A stretch of DNA of 64,000 bases from Paracoccaceae bacterium (lineage in GTDB: Bacteria; Pseudomonadota; Alphaproteobacteria; Rhodobacterales; Rhodobacteraceae). The stretch covers positions 496,001 to 560,000 of the forward strand of contig JAMWZC010000001.1 in NCBI GenBank assembly GCA_024304985.1, written 5' to 3'. Under the pieces are notes generated by a model that saw nothing but the letters and a program-made list of their open reading frames with translations, did not search any database and had not been told where the DNA came from. Both the position numbers and the translations under genes were made by a program. Numbering within the stretch: position 1 is the first letter of the stretch; the number at the start of each line of letters is the position of its first letter. Shown here piece by piece: positions 41,489-51,291 of this stretch.

Positions 41489-42969
41489 GCCAGATCCTCC
41501 AGATAAGTGCTCCAGAACCCGTTGCGGAATTTCAACGCGGGATCATGAGCGCGTTTCAGCGCCACGAAATCACGCACCCGCGGATAGGCGCGCAGCAACT
41601 GCTGGCGCGTCGCATGGGGCCGATATGGCAGATAGTAGGAGCCGCCATGATCCAGTGCGGCGTCGATCAGCGCCTCGGTCATCCGGCGCATGTCCCCTTC
41701 GGCGCGGGTCGTCTTTTCCTGCGAGAACAGCAGGACGCAGGCGATCCGCTCCTCTGGCGCATAGGCCAGCAGGCTGTCGCGGTCAGGCGCAAGATAGCGC
41801 AGGGTGATGTTCAGAAGCTGCTGATAGGACCCAAGGATGATATCCCGCGCCGACCCGAGCCAGCCATCCAGACTGTCCGGTGGCAGGAAATACTCATGCA
41901 GGATATCGGTGCGGGACGGATCGCGGTCGTCCAGCGTCACAACAGGCTCGTTGATCAGCATGTTGCGTGTTGTCTCTCCAGCCAGGCGCGGGGCAATGCC
42001 GGCCTCGAAGATCCAGCGCAGTTCCTTGGCCACCTCATTGTCGACCTGCGCCCGGAAGACGGGTCTTGCCGCCTTGGACAGGAAGCCCGATCCGGTGACG
42101 GGGGGCAGTCCGGACTGTTCTGCGCTTGGTGCATATGTGATCAGCATGCCGTCACGGAAGAAATGTTTCTGATCAATCCGCAAGCGGCCATAGGCCATCG
42201 AGATCCCGCTGTCAGCCGCGAGACTTTCGACAAAGCGCGGGCCAATGGTGGATTGCGTCACAGCCGTAAAGGTCGGTGCCAGCCTTTGGTTCGGCACGGC
42301 CTCAAGCTCCATCTCGATGATTGCGCCGAACAGACCATAGCCCCCCATAGCGGCGGCAAAGAGCGTGCCATCCTGATCACGCGACAGCAGACGGATCTCG
42401 CCACGCGGGTCCATCAGCCGCACCCAACGCACGCTCTGCCCGCAGCCGGAAAAGGGCACCGGCCAGCCATGGGCGTTCACGCTATAGGTGGACGCCACAC
42501 CGAAATCGTTGTTCGACTGCATGATCGCCGGTGACCAGCCCAGCGGATCGAGGGCTGCAATCACATCGGACCAGCGCGTGCCGCCGCTGACACGATAGCG
42601 CAACCGTCCGGAGGCGATATCCTCAGCCGTGCGATCCTGCACCTGAACGCTGCCGTCTTCGATGGTCACGACATGGCCATCCGCCACAAGGCTGTGCCCG
42701 CCCATCGAATGGCGCGCGGCGCTGACGACCATCGGACGATCCTTGCCCAGAACCGCAGTCAGCTGCTGTTCCAGGGCAGGGCCGTTCCGGGCAAGACGCA
42801 GATGTTCCGCAACCTTCACGGGTGACAATTCGCTGGCGTCGTTCAGCGTTTCTGCAAAATCCAACGGTGCCAGCGCGGCCGGTCTTGCACCACGGATCAA
42901 AGCCGTCGCACCAAGCCCGCCAAGGGCTGCGCCTGCGCCGACCAGAACGGCGCGTCGTGTCAGGGTCAT
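41485..42969 (-). CDS. FAD-linked oxidase, aldonolactone-oxidase type, probably Tat-exported
   Basis: 494 residues. The N-terminus MTLTRRAVLVGAGAALGGLG has a twin arginine and a hydrophobic stretch, a likely Tat signal. The PCMH-type FAD domain includes SAARHSMGGHSLV, where H87 is at the position used for covalent flavin attachment, and a C-terminal ALKFRNGFWSTYL tail like D-arabinono-lactone oxidases (usually HPR/KWGKxH). Such enzymes oxidise sugar lactones or alcohols in the periplasm with O2 or a quinone. AAGGA precedes the ATG. It leads a four-gene operon of membrane proteins, which may form an electron path. Confidence 0.83.
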   Translation of the reverse strand: MTLTRRAVLVGAGAALGGLGATALIRGARPAALAPLDFAETLNDASELSPVKVAEHLRLARNGPALEQQLTAVLGKDRPMVVSAARHSMGGHSLVADGHVVTIEDGSVQVQDRTAEDIASGRLRYRVSGGTRWSDVIAALDPLGWSPAIMQSNNDFGVASTYSVNAHGWPVPFSGCGQSVRWVRLMDPRGEIRLLSRDQDGTLFAAAMGGYGLFGAIIEMELEAVPNQRLAPTFTAVTQSTIGPRFVESLAADSGISMAYGRLRIDQKHFFRDGMLITYAPSAEQSGLPPVTGSGFLSKAARPVFRAQVDNEVAKELRWIFEAGIAPRLAGETTRNMLINEPVVTLDDRDPSRTDILHEYFLPPDSLDGWLGSARDIILGSYQQLLNITLRYLAPDRDSLLAYAPEERIACVLLFSQEKTTRAEGDMRRMTEALIDAALDHGGSYYLPYRPHATRQQLLRAYPRVRDFVALKRAHDPALKFRNGFWSTYLEDLA

Positions 42970-43090
42970 GATCGAGTCCTTGAATGTCTTTGGGTCAAAT
43001 GGCGGGGCGTCGCTTCAAATCAAGCGCTGACCATTTTCATCCAGACTGCAGAGAGTTTTGCAAGTGCGGCTTTCCACCGTTTGCCTGAAA

Positions 43091-43780
43091 TCAGGCCCCC
43101 TCGACCGCGAAGTCGGGTGATCCGCTCCAGACAAGGGCCCAGCTTGCACCCGGACGCACATTCTGGATGATCCCCGGATCAAAGGCGACAAAGCACCGCC
43201 CGCCGGGATGGCGCACCGATGGGTAGATCAGGCCCCTATGCCCCGCCCGCCGCAGATCGGCGGCCAAAGCCTGCCCTGCGAGGTAGCCCCGTACCGGATC
43301 GGGATCCAGCGCCGGATGCGTCTCGCCCTGCATATCGGGAAAATCGCCGATGAAATCGGCAAGCAACTCGACATAGCGGGCTTCGTCCTCAAAACGGCCG
43401 ATATAGCCAAGTTCCCGCGTGCGGTGATAGCCGACCTCGGCGGCACTGGTCAGCATGTGCCAGGCGCAATACCACGCACCTCTGTCACCCGCATTGAAAC
43501 GGTTCCCCGTAGGCCGCGTATAGGCGAAGGCGGCATTGATATGGCTCTGCCCGTAAAGCCGCAGATCGCTGGCGCGCCGGGCAAAGGCCAGTTCGCGCCG
43601 GTCCAGTGCTGGCGTGCCCTCACGCTCGGCGATCAGGCGTGCGCTGGTCTCTCCCTCGATCTCGGCCAGAATGGCTGCCTCGGCATCCGTATCGACAAGT
43701 CCGCGCAGAACAGGCGGCTTGTGCCGCGTCTCGGGGATCAGCCGCACCAGTGCTCTGTCGTTGAGGGCGGTGATCTTCAC
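43091..43780 (-). CDS. RES-domain toxin (NAD+ phosphorylase family)
   Basis: 229 residues. The RES-domain signature is present: an Arg in GNRFNAGDRGAWYCAW, a Glu in SAAEVGYHR and a late Ser segment (IYPSVRHPGG). RES toxins (for example MbcT) destroy NAD+. The start overlaps the antitoxin stop by 4 bp, giving the usual antitoxin-first operon. It is intact in length and motif. Confidence 0.88.
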   Translation of the reverse strand: MKITALNDRALVRLIPETRHKPPVLRGLVDTDAEAAILAEIEGETSARLIAEREGTPALDRRELAFARRASDLRLYGQSHINAAFAYTRPTGNRFNAGDRGAWYCAWHMLTSAAEVGYHRTRELGYIGRFEDEARYVELLADFIGDFPDMQGETHPALDPDPVRGYLAGQALAADLRRAGHRGLIYPSVRHPGGRCFVAFDPGIIQNVRPGASWALVWSGSPDFAVEGA

Positions 43781-44166
43781 ACCCCGCCCCGCAGCGCATC
43801 GACATAGGCGCGCACACGCAGGATCTTGGGCAGGCCGCCCGCGATCATCGCATCGACAGGGCGCACACCCTCGAATTCCGGTCCGCGATTGGCCAGACGC
43901 ACCCAGTCCCGCGCGATGGACTCGCTGAAATACAACTCCAGCGACTTGTAGAGACCGACCAATGCACTCAGGCGCAGCATCTGATCGCGCGACAACTCAC
44001 CCGCATAGCAGGGCTTCTTCGCACGTTTCCATGTGGATAGAGACAGATCGGCAAGGGCTGCCGCCTCCGGCAAGGTCAGCGACCACGCCTCTGCGATCCG
44101 GGCATACGCCTTGAGAGCGACCGCCTGCCGGTCCGGCACCGCACGTTCGAGGACAAGATGTTCCAT
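43777..44166 (-). CDS. Xre/MbcA/ParS-type antitoxin
   Basis: 129 residues from ATG 44166; starts 5 codons upstream are possible. An N-terminal HTH-like region (LTLPEAAALADLSLSTWKRAK) and a C-terminal toxin-binding MbcA/ParS domain with SALVGLYKSLELYFSESIARDWVRLANRGPEF (the conserved W-x-x-x-N-x-x-F/L pattern) identify it. It neutralises the RES toxin encoded next and should repress the shared promoter through the palindrome at 44197-44217. Confidence 0.87.
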   Translation of the reverse strand: MEHLVLERAVPDRQAVALKAYARIAEAWSLTLPEAAALADLSLSTWKRAKKPCYAGELSRDQMLRLSALVGLYKSLELYFSESIARDWVRLANRGPEFEGVRPVDAMIAGGLPKILRVRAYVDALRGGV

Positions 44167-44193
44167 CACCATTCCTTCCATGAAGATAACTGG

Positions 44194-44222
44194 ACTATAG
44201 GACCAAATGGCCGCTATTTCAA
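44194..44222 (-). promoter_or_regulatory. toxin-antitoxin promoter with embedded palindromic operator
   Basis: On the minus strand TTGAAA (44222-44217), 17 bp and TATAGT (44199-44194) form a near-consensus sigma-70 promoter. The imperfect palindrome ATAG-G-A-CCA-AA-TGG-C-C-G-CTAT at 44197-44217 covers the spacer and edge of the -10 box, so a bound Xre antitoxin would block RNA polymerase. Confidence 0.7.
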
Positions 44223-44372
44223 GATCATATGGCCTAACCCCATGTCGCAGCCCAGCCCACGACCAGAACAGACCGCCACATCCCCTGCGGCAATCGGTTC
44301 ACGCCCAAGTGCATGGTCCTTTTCCCGGCGATGGTCTAACCCTGCGGGCATCTTTGACCAAAGGTCCGTTCC

Positions 44373-46553
44373 ATGCAGTTGCCCCATCCCCTGACCCGCG
44401 ACCTTGTCCTGATTGGCGGTGGCCATACGCATGCGCTGGTGCTGCGGAAATGGGCGATGGATCCTCTGGCCGGGGTGCGGGTGACGGTGATCAACCCCGC
44501 TCCGACCGCGCCCTACACGGGCATGCTGCCGGGACATATCGCAGGCCACTACGGGCGCGAGGATCTGGATATCGACCTTGTCAGGCTGGCCCGGGCAGCC
44601 GGGGCGCGGTTGATCCTTGACCGCGCTGTGGGCCTGGATGTGCAGGCCCGGCAAGTGCGCCTTGGTGCGGGGCGGGTGCTGGACTATGACGTCGCCTCTC
44701 TCGATATCGGGATCACCGCCGAAATGCCGGATATCCCCGGCTTCACGGACCATGCGGTCGCGGCCAAGCCACTGGATGTCTATGCCGCACGCTGGCGCGG
44801 ATTTCTGGCCGAAGTTACGGCCGGCAAACGGCCACCGCATGTCGCGGTAATCGGTGCTGGCGTGGCCGGGGTGGAGCTGGCCATGGCGATGGCCCATGCG
44901 CTGTCCTTGGGCGGCACGCGCCCGCAGGTTCATCTGATCGAAGCGGCGGACAACCTGACGGGAACCGGTGCTGCGACCCGCGCCCGTCTTCTGCGCGCGC
45001 TCAAGACCGCAGGTGTCACCCTGCACACCGGCGCAAGGATCAACCGGATCACCGAGGATGGCGCGCATCTGGAAGACGGCCGCGTGATCGCCGCCGCTCT
45101 GGTGGTCGGGGCGGCCGGGGCCTTCGCGCAGGGTTGGCTGGCGCAGACCGGCCTGCCCCTGACCACGGACGGTTTCGTGACCGTCGCTCCTGACCTGCGG
45201 GTCACGGGCCAAGAAAGTTTATTCGCTGCGGGCGATTGCGCGCATCTGACCCATGCTCCCCGTCCCAAGGCGGGCGTTTTCGCCGTGCGCGCCGCGCCTG
45301 TGCTGCATGACAATCTGCGCGCTGTTCTGTCCGGTCAGCCCACACGCAAATTCCATCCCCAACGCGACTATCTCAAGCTGATCTCGCTGGGAGAGCGGTC
45401 AGCCGTGGCCGAGAAATTCGGGCTGGCCTTTTCCGGCCCATGGCTCTGGCGCTGGAAGGACCGGATCGACCAGAGTTTCATGGAGAAATTCCGCACTCTG
45501 CCCGCCATGCCCGCGCCCGCCCTGCCCGCCATCCGTGCCTTGGGGGCCGAGGAGGTGGCCGGCCATGGGCAGCCGCTCTGCGGCGGGTGCGGCTCGAAAC
45601 TGGGGGCGGATGCGCTGCACGCGGTGCTGTCTCGCCTGCCCGCGCCGGCGCGGACGGATATTCTGAGCCTTCCGGGGGATGATGCCGCGATCTTGGCCAC
45701 GGGCGGTGCGCGGCAAGTCATGACGACAGATCACCTGCGGGCCTTCACCAACGATCCGGCCTTGATGGCTCGGATCACGGCGGTGCACGCTTTGGGGGAT
45801 ATCTGGGCCATGGGCGCCACCCCGCAGGCCGCGACCGCGACAGTGATCCTGCCGCCGATGTCGCCCGCCCTGCAATCGCGCACGATGGACGCGGTGATGC
45901 AGGCCGCTTCCGACGTGTTACGCGCAGCGGGAGCCGAGATCGTAGGCGGCCATTCCACCACCGGAGCCGAACTGACGCTGGGTTTTACCGTGACAGGATT
46001 GTGCGAGGGCGCGCCGATCACCCATGCAGGTGGGCAACCCGGTGATGCGCTGATCCTGTCACGCCCCATCGGATCGGGCACGATCCTTGCGGCCGAGATG
46101 CAGATGCGCGCCAACGGTCGCCATGTTGCGGCCTTGTTGGAAAGCATGACCCGCCCACAGGGCGATGCGGCGCAGGCATTGCGCTCAGCCCATGCGATGA
46201 CAGATGTGACGGGCTTTGGCCTTGCAGGACATCTTCTGGCCATCTGTCGCGCCTCAGGCCTGAGGGCGGACCTCTGGCTGGATGCGATCCCGCTCTATGA
46301 TGGTGCCGAACCCCTGGCTGTGGCCGGTATCCGCTCGACGGCATATCCCGCCAATCTGGCGGCCGCCCCTGTCACCGGCGGGTCAGGTCCGCGCGCCGTG
46401 CTGCTGCACGATCCGCAAACGGCGGGTGGTCTGCTGGCCGCTGTCGCCCCGGATCAGGCAGAGGCACTGGTCACAACATTGCGCATGATGGGGCATGAGG
46501 CTGCGATCATCGGCAGATTGCAGACAGGCACGCCCGCCATCAACTGTATCTGA
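44373..46553 (+). CDS. selD: SelD fusion: NADH-dehydrogenase-like domain plus selenide, water dikinase
   Basis: 726 residues. Residues 1-390 are a pyridine-nucleotide-disulfide-oxidoreductase-like FAD domain (LVLIGGGHTHALVLRK, then VAVIGAGVAGVELAMAMA, then SLFAAGDCAHL). Residues 400-726 are SelD, with the catalytic Cys406 and Lys409 (CGGCGSK; the third Cys of the E. coli GCGCK is Ser), LPGDDAAIL, GGHSTTGAEL and DVTGFGLAGHL. SelD makes selenophosphate from selenide and ATP; the fused flavoprotein may supply or reduce selenium. This fusion is known in several bacterial groups. The SelU gene converges immediately downstream, so the product probably feeds tRNA selenouridine. Confidence 0.95.
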   Translation: MQLPHPLTRDLVLIGGGHTHALVLRKWAMDPLAGVRVTVINPAPTAPYTGMLPGHIAGHYGREDLDIDLVRLARAAGARLILDRAVGLDVQARQVRLGAGRVLDYDVASLDIGITAEMPDIPGFTDHAVAAKPLDVYAARWRGFLAEVTAGKRPPHVAVIGAGVAGVELAMAMAHALSLGGTRPQVHLIEAADNLTGTGAATRARLLRALKTAGVTLHTGARINRITEDGAHLEDGRVIAAALVVGAAGAFAQGWLAQTGLPLTTDGFVTVAPDLRVTGQESLFAAGDCAHLTHAPRPKAGVFAVRAAPVLHDNLRAVLSGQPTRKFHPQRDYLKLISLGERSAVAEKFGLAFSGPWLWRWKDRIDQSFMEKFRTLPAMPAPALPAIRALGAEEVAGHGQPLCGGCGSKLGADALHAVLSRLPAPARTDILSLPGDDAAILATGGARQVMTTDHLRAFTNDPALMARITAVHALGDIWAMGATPQAATATVILPPMSPALQSRTMDAVMQAASDVLRAAGAEIVGGHSTTGAELTLGFTVTGLCEGAPITHAGGQPGDALILSRPIGSGTILAAEMQMRANGRHVAALLESMTRPQGDAAQALRSAHAMTDVTGFGLAGHLLAICRASGLRADLWLDAIPLYDGAEPLAVAGIRSTAYPANLAAAPVTGGSGPRAVLLHDPQTAGGLLAAVAPDQAEALVTTLRMMGHEAAIIGRLQTGTPAINCI

Positions 46554-46556
46554 ACA

Positions 46557-47603
46557 CTACCCCGCCGCGGCGGTGATCTGGCCCAGCGCCGCGTCAAGTT
46601 CGGCATCCTCCAACCCGCCAAGGGTGATCCGCGTCAATGGCGCGCGCCCTTGCCGGGACTGCGCCTTGATATAGCGCGGGTCATAGTGCCGCTCGACCAG
46701 ATCGGCGGCCAGTGCTTCGAAATCTCCGCCCCGCGCCATGTCCTGCCACAGCGCGACCCTCTCGGCCCCGTGATAGGTCTTGAGAGGCGCGAGCTTGCTG
46801 CACAGCAGATCCGCATCGGCCAACAGATCGGCATAGGCCCGGCACAGATACCGCGCGCGCGCCGCCAAAGGCGCGTCCAGCGTCACATGATCCGCCGCCA
46901 TCATCGCTTGCCACAGGCTGGGGGGCAGGATCAGCCGACCGATCTTGTTGCTCTCGGCCTCAAGAAATACCGGCCGCGCCGGATCAAGCCGCGCCAGCGC
47001 CATGGCCAGACGGCTTTCAAACGCTTTCTGCGCTGGCTGCCCGCCCGGTCGCCCGCCCAGAAGCGAGCCGCGATGCGCCGCCATTGCTTCAAGATCAATC
47101 ACCTGCGCCCCCGCCTCGGCCAACCGTGCCAGCAGTCGTGTCTTGGCCGTGCCTGTCCCGCCATCCAGCAGGATCAGGCGATGCGGCAAGGGATCATCGT
47201 AAAGCGCGCCGACCACCAGACGACGATAGCTTTTGTAGCCGCCCTCGATCAGGTCCACCCGCCAGCCGACCTGTGCAAGGATCGAGGCAAAGGACCCCGA
47301 TCGCTGCCCGCCACGCCAGCAATAGATGAGCGGCCGCCAGCCACCGTCCTTGTCAGCCAAAGGCCCTTCCAGATGCGCGGCGGCATTGCGCGCCACCAGC
47401 GCCGCCCCGGTCTTGCGCGCCAGAAACCTGTCCTGTTGCACGTAGATGGTGCCTACGATGGCACGCTCGTCATCGGACAGGACCGGCAGGTTGATGGCCC
47501 CCGGAATATGATCCTCGGCATATTCGCTGGGCGCGCGCACGTCGATGATCTCATCGAAGGGCAAGGCGGCCAAAGCAGCGAGCGAAGTCAGTTTCAGGGC
47601 CAT
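46557..47603 (-). CDS. selU: tRNA 2-selenouridine synthase
   Basis: 348 residues from ATG 47603. N-terminal rhodanese domain with the active Cys95 in YCWRGGQRSGS, followed by a P-loop domain (GGTGTAKT, 148-155) characteristic of SelU/MnmH, which replaces sulfur by selenium at the wobble 2-thiouridine using selenophosphate and a geranylated intermediate. The gene stops 3 bp from the selD stop, in convergent orientation. Together they suggest the selenouridine trait; no selA, selB or tRNA-Sec is in the window. Confidence 0.94.
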   Translation of the reverse strand: MALKLTSLAALAALPFDEIIDVRAPSEYAEDHIPGAINLPVLSDDERAIVGTIYVQQDRFLARKTGAALVARNAAAHLEGPLADKDGGWRPLIYCWRGGQRSGSFASILAQVGWRVDLIEGGYKSYRRLVVGALYDDPLPHRLILLDGGTGTAKTRLLARLAEAGAQVIDLEAMAAHRGSLLGGRPGGQPAQKAFESRLAMALARLDPARPVFLEAESNKIGRLILPPSLWQAMMAADHVTLDAPLAARARYLCRAYADLLADADLLCSKLAPLKTYHGAERVALWQDMARGGDFEALAADLVERHYDPRYIKAQSRQGRAPLTRITLGGLEDAELDAALGQITAAAG

Positions 47604-47714
47604 GTCAGCACAACTTTCCAAGGCGTCAGCGCCCTGATCTAGCCTCTTGGCACGGCAATGGCCACTCCCTGCGCTTCATCGTTCCGCAAATACTCAAGAC
47701 CCGCCTCTGCGCGA

Positions 47715-50700
47715 TCACATCGCTGCGGTTTGGGCACCGTCCTCCGCCTCGGCAGCCAGCAAGGCCGCATTCCCGCCTGCTGCCGTGGTATCGATGCAGA
47801 TATGCCGCTCAATCCGGCAGCGCGCCGCCAGATCGGCCCCGCAGGCCAGTCCGACCAATGCTCCGTCGCGTCCCGCCAATGCGCGCCGCGCCGCCGTCAG
47901 GTCGCGCCTGTCGGACCAAAGCGCGACCAGATCGACGCCGCGCAGATGTTCCAACGCGCCGCGCGGCAGCACACCGTCCACGCCCAGCGCGGCCGAGATA
48001 CCGGGGGCCACGGCCAGCGCGTGACAGCCATTGTCGCGGGCGATCCGCACCTGTTCGGTCGCGTCCGCCGCCGTAGGCCCAAGGCACAGCACCGTGCCGC
48101 GCCCGAAGGTGGACAGCCGATTGGACTCGCCCGTCGGCCCCGGCAGGTCGGTCACGGACAGCCGCGCCAGTTCCAGACCGCGCAACTGATCCAGCCGCGC
48201 CTGCACCGCACCCACATCGGCGGGTTTGCCTGCTTGGCCTGCGTGATCCATCACCGATGCCTTGAGGAAACGCGGCACATAGGACGGACCTCCCGCCTTG
48301 GGTCCTGTGCCCGACAACCCCTCGCCACCAAAGGGCTGGCTGCCGACGATGGCCCCGATCTGGTTGCGATTGACATAGGCATTCCCCACCTTGAGCCGTG
48401 AGGTTACCTGTTCGACCCGCCCGTCGATGCGCGTATGCATCCCGAAGGTCAGACCAAAGCCACTGGCATTGACCGCATCAACCACCGAGTCGATCTGGTC
48501 GGCACTGAACGTGGCCACATGCAGGATGGGGCCGAAGACCTCGCGCTCCAGCGCCCCTATGCCGGGCACGCGGATCACGGCGGGACCGATGAAATATCCG
48601 GATTCCGGCGCATCCATCGCTTTCAGCAGCGTGCCTGCCTTGCGCGCGGCGTCGATATAGTCCGCGAAATCGGCCTGCGCGCGCGCGTCGATCACTGGCC
48701 CCACGTCGATATCGTGATGCCACGGGTTGCCCAGACGCAACTCGTCCATCGCGCCGAACAGCATCTCCAGAAACGGTTTCTCGATATCCTTCTGCAAATA
48801 CAACACCCGGAGCGCCGAACAGCGCTGCCCCGCCGACTGGAAGGCCGAGGCGATGATATCCCGCACCGCCTGTTCCGGCAGCGCCGTGCTGTCCACGATC
48901 ATCGCATTGAGCCCGCCGGTTTCCGCGATCAACGCCGCATCGGGAGCCACGCCCTCCGCCATGGTCCGGTTGATCCGCTGCGCCGTCGTGGTCGATCCGG
49001 TAAAGCAGACGCCACCGACACGCGCGTCACCCGTCAGCACCGGCCCCAGCACGGACCCGGCACCGGGCAGCAGTTGCAACGCCGTGCGCGGCACGCCAGC
49101 CTCATGCATCAACTTGACCGCGACATAGGCACATAGCGCCGTGGTTTCCGCAGGCTTCGCCAGCACGGCATTGCCAGCGGCCAGAGCCGCCGCGATCTGC
49201 CCGGTGAAAATCGCCAGCGGGAAATTCCACGGTGAAATGCAGGTGAATATCCCGCGCGCCTCGCCTTTCGCCTCTACGCCGCGCGCGGCGTAGTAGCGCA
49301 AGAAGTCAACGGCCTCGCGCAACTCGGCAATGGCATCCTTTGGCGTCTTGCCGGCCTCGCGTGCCAGCACCGCGAAAATCTCGCCGAAATTTTGCTCATA
49401 GAGATCGGCCACCCGGTTCAGCACAACGGCGCGAGTATGGGCGTCGGCCTGCCATGGCTGAGCGGCGCCAATGGCGGTTTCGGCATTGACCGCCGAACAG
49501 ACAAATGTGCGTCCGACGATATCAGTGGGATCAGCGGGGTTCACCGCCTCCACCGCGTCGCCCTTGTCCAGATCGACAGCGGCCAGCGGCCCGGCCTGCC
49601 ACTGATGCGGCGCGGCAAACGGTGCGCGGGCTTCTTCAATCATGGCCAGATCACGCGCTTCATGCAGATCGAAACCGCGCGAATTCGGCCGTTCCGGCGC
49701 ATAGAGTGCGACCGGGTCCTTGACCGCGGCAGAGCGTCGCCCCGCCGACCCATCCAGCCCGTCAAACGGATCGGCGGCCACGGCCTCGGGCGGCACATCC
49801 TCGTCCACGATCTGATTGACGAAGCTGGAATTGGCCCCGTTCTCCAGCAGACGGCGCACCAGATAGGCCAGCAGGTCGCGATGGGCGCCGACGGGGGCGT
49901 AGATACGGCAGCGCGTGCCCGCCTCTTTCATCACCACGTCATGCAGCACCTCACCCATGCCGTGCAAGCGCTGGAATTCAAACGTATTTTTGTCCGTCGC
50001 CATCTCAAGGATAGCGGCCACCGTATGGGCGTTATGTGTGGCGAATTGCGGATAGATCCGGTCCGTCATGTTCAGCAGTTTCGCCGCACAGCACAGATAG
50101 GACACATCCGTCGCCACCTTGCGGGTGAAGACCGGAAACCCCTCCAGCCCCTCGACCTGGGCGCGCTTGATCTCGGTATCCCAATAGGCACCCTTGACCA
50201 GCCGCACCATGATGCGACGGTCCAGTTCTTCGGACAGGGCATAGAGCCAGTCTATGGTCTGGGACGCCCGCTTGCCGTAAGCTTGCACCACCACACCGAA
50301 TCCATCCCACCCGGCCAGGCCCGGATCGCGCAGCACCGCCTCGATCACGTCCAGCGACAGATCCAGCCGGTCCGCTTCTTCCGCGTCGATGTTCAGCCCC
50401 ATCCCCGCCTTGCGTGCCGCCAGCGCAAGGTCCAGCGTCGCGGGCACAAGCTCTGCCATGACGCGGTCGTGCTGGCCCACCTCATAACGCGGATGCAGCG
50501 CACTCAGCTTGATCGAAATTCCGGGATTGGCGCGGATATCGTCATGGGTGCATTCCCCCGCCAGACGGGCAATCGCCTGCGCATAAGCCGCGTGATACTT
50601 GGCAGCATCGCGGGCGGTCAAAGCCGCCTCGCCCAGCATGTCATAGGAAAAGGTATACCCCTGCCCCGCCCGCGCTGATCCGCGCTTGATCGCCTCACCG

Positions 50701-51230
50701 ATATCGCGACCCAGCACGAATTGATGACCCAGTTCTTTCATCGCGCGGCTGACAGCCGAGCGGATGACCGGCTCACCCAACCGTTTGATCGCGCCATGCA
50801 GGACATTCGCCACACCTGGCGCCTGATCCTCCTTGAGCACCTTGCCGGTCAGCATCAGCGCCCATGTCGAGGCATTGACCAAGGAAGACGAGGACCGCCC
50901 CAGATGCGCGCCCCATTCGGAGGGTGCGATCTTGTCCTCGATCAGATCGTCGATCGTCTCGCGGTCGGGCACGCGGAGCAGCGCCTCGGCCAGACACATC
51001 AACGCGATTCCCTCGTTCGTGGACAGGCCGTATTCGGACAGGAACACCTCCATCAGACCGGGACGCCCTGCCCCCCGGATCGACCGGACCAGACCGACAG
51101 CACGGGCCGTAGCTGCAGCGCGGGTCGCAAAGTCCGGCTGCAGATCGCTGCGCAAAGCGCTCAGCACCGCATCTTCGGGGCGGTGATGGGCGGCACGGAT
51201 TTCATCGCGAAGAATGGCAAGACGGGACAT
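47715..51230 (-). CDS. putA: bifunctional proline dehydrogenase / glutamate-gamma-semialdehyde dehydrogenase
   Basis: 1171 residues. The FAD proline dehydrogenase barrel occupies roughly residues 60-480 (including NIDAEEADRLDLSLDVIE and MVRLVKGAYWDTEIKRAQ), and the NAD-dependent aldehyde dehydrogenase roughly 520-1020 (ISPWNFPLAIFTGQIAAALAAGN, AETGGLNAM, GQRCSALRVLY with the catalytic Cys). A C-terminal extension follows. It lacks the N-terminal ribbon-helix-helix of E. coli PutA, so it is not a repressor; the divergent Lrp-type gene takes that role. It oxidises proline to glutamate at the membrane. Confidence 0.96.
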   Translation of the reverse strand: MSRLAILRDEIRAAHHRPEDAVLSALRSDLQPDFATRAAATARAVGLVRSIRGAGRPGLMEVFLSEYGLSTNEGIALMCLAEALLRVPDRETIDDLIEDKIAPSEWGAHLGRSSSSLVNASTWALMLTGKVLKEDQAPGVANVLHGAIKRLGEPVIRSAVSRAMKELGHQFVLGRDIGEAIKRGSARAGQGYTFSYDMLGEAALTARDAAKYHAAYAQAIARLAGECTHDDIRANPGISIKLSALHPRYEVGQHDRVMAELVPATLDLALAARKAGMGLNIDAEEADRLDLSLDVIEAVLRDPGLAGWDGFGVVVQAYGKRASQTIDWLYALSEELDRRIMVRLVKGAYWDTEIKRAQVEGLEGFPVFTRKVATDVSYLCCAAKLLNMTDRIYPQFATHNAHTVAAILEMATDKNTFEFQRLHGMGEVLHDVVMKEAGTRCRIYAPVGAHRDLLAYLVRRLLENGANSSFVNQIVDEDVPPEAVAADPFDGLDGSAGRRSAAVKDPVALYAPERPNSRGFDLHEARDLAMIEEARAPFAAPHQWQAGPLAAVDLDKGDAVEAVNPADPTDIVGRTFVCSAVNAETAIGAAQPWQADAHTRAVVLNRVADLYEQNFGEIFAVLAREAGKTPKDAIAELREAVDFLRYYAARGVEAKGEARGIFTCISPWNFPLAIFTGQIAAALAAGNAVLAKPAETTALCAYVAVKLMHEAGVPRTALQLLPGAGSVLGPVLTGDARVGGVCFTGSTTTAQRINRTMAEGVAPDAALIAETGGLNAMIVDSTALPEQAVRDIIASAFQSAGQRCSALRVLYLQKDIEKPFLEMLFGAMDELRLGNPWHHDIDVGPVIDARAQADFADYIDAARKAGTLLKAMDAPESGYFIGPAVIRVPGIGALEREVFGPILHVATFSADQIDSVVDAVNASGFGLTFGMHTRIDGRVEQVTSRLKVGNAYVNRNQIGAIVGSQPFGGEGLSGTGPKAGGPSYVPRFLKASVMDHAGQAGKPADVGAVQARLDQLRGLELARLSVTDLPGPTGESNRLSTFGRGTVLCLGPTAADATEQVRIARDNGCHALAVAPGISAALGVDGVLPRGALEHLRGVDLVALWSDRRDLTAARRALAGRDGALVGLACGADLAARCRIERHICIDTTAAGGNAALLAAEAEDGAQTAAM

Positions 51231-51291
51231 GGCGGACTCCGACCGGGGATTTCAGGGGATAACTCTTGCCTCAAGGATACCAGATGCTTGA

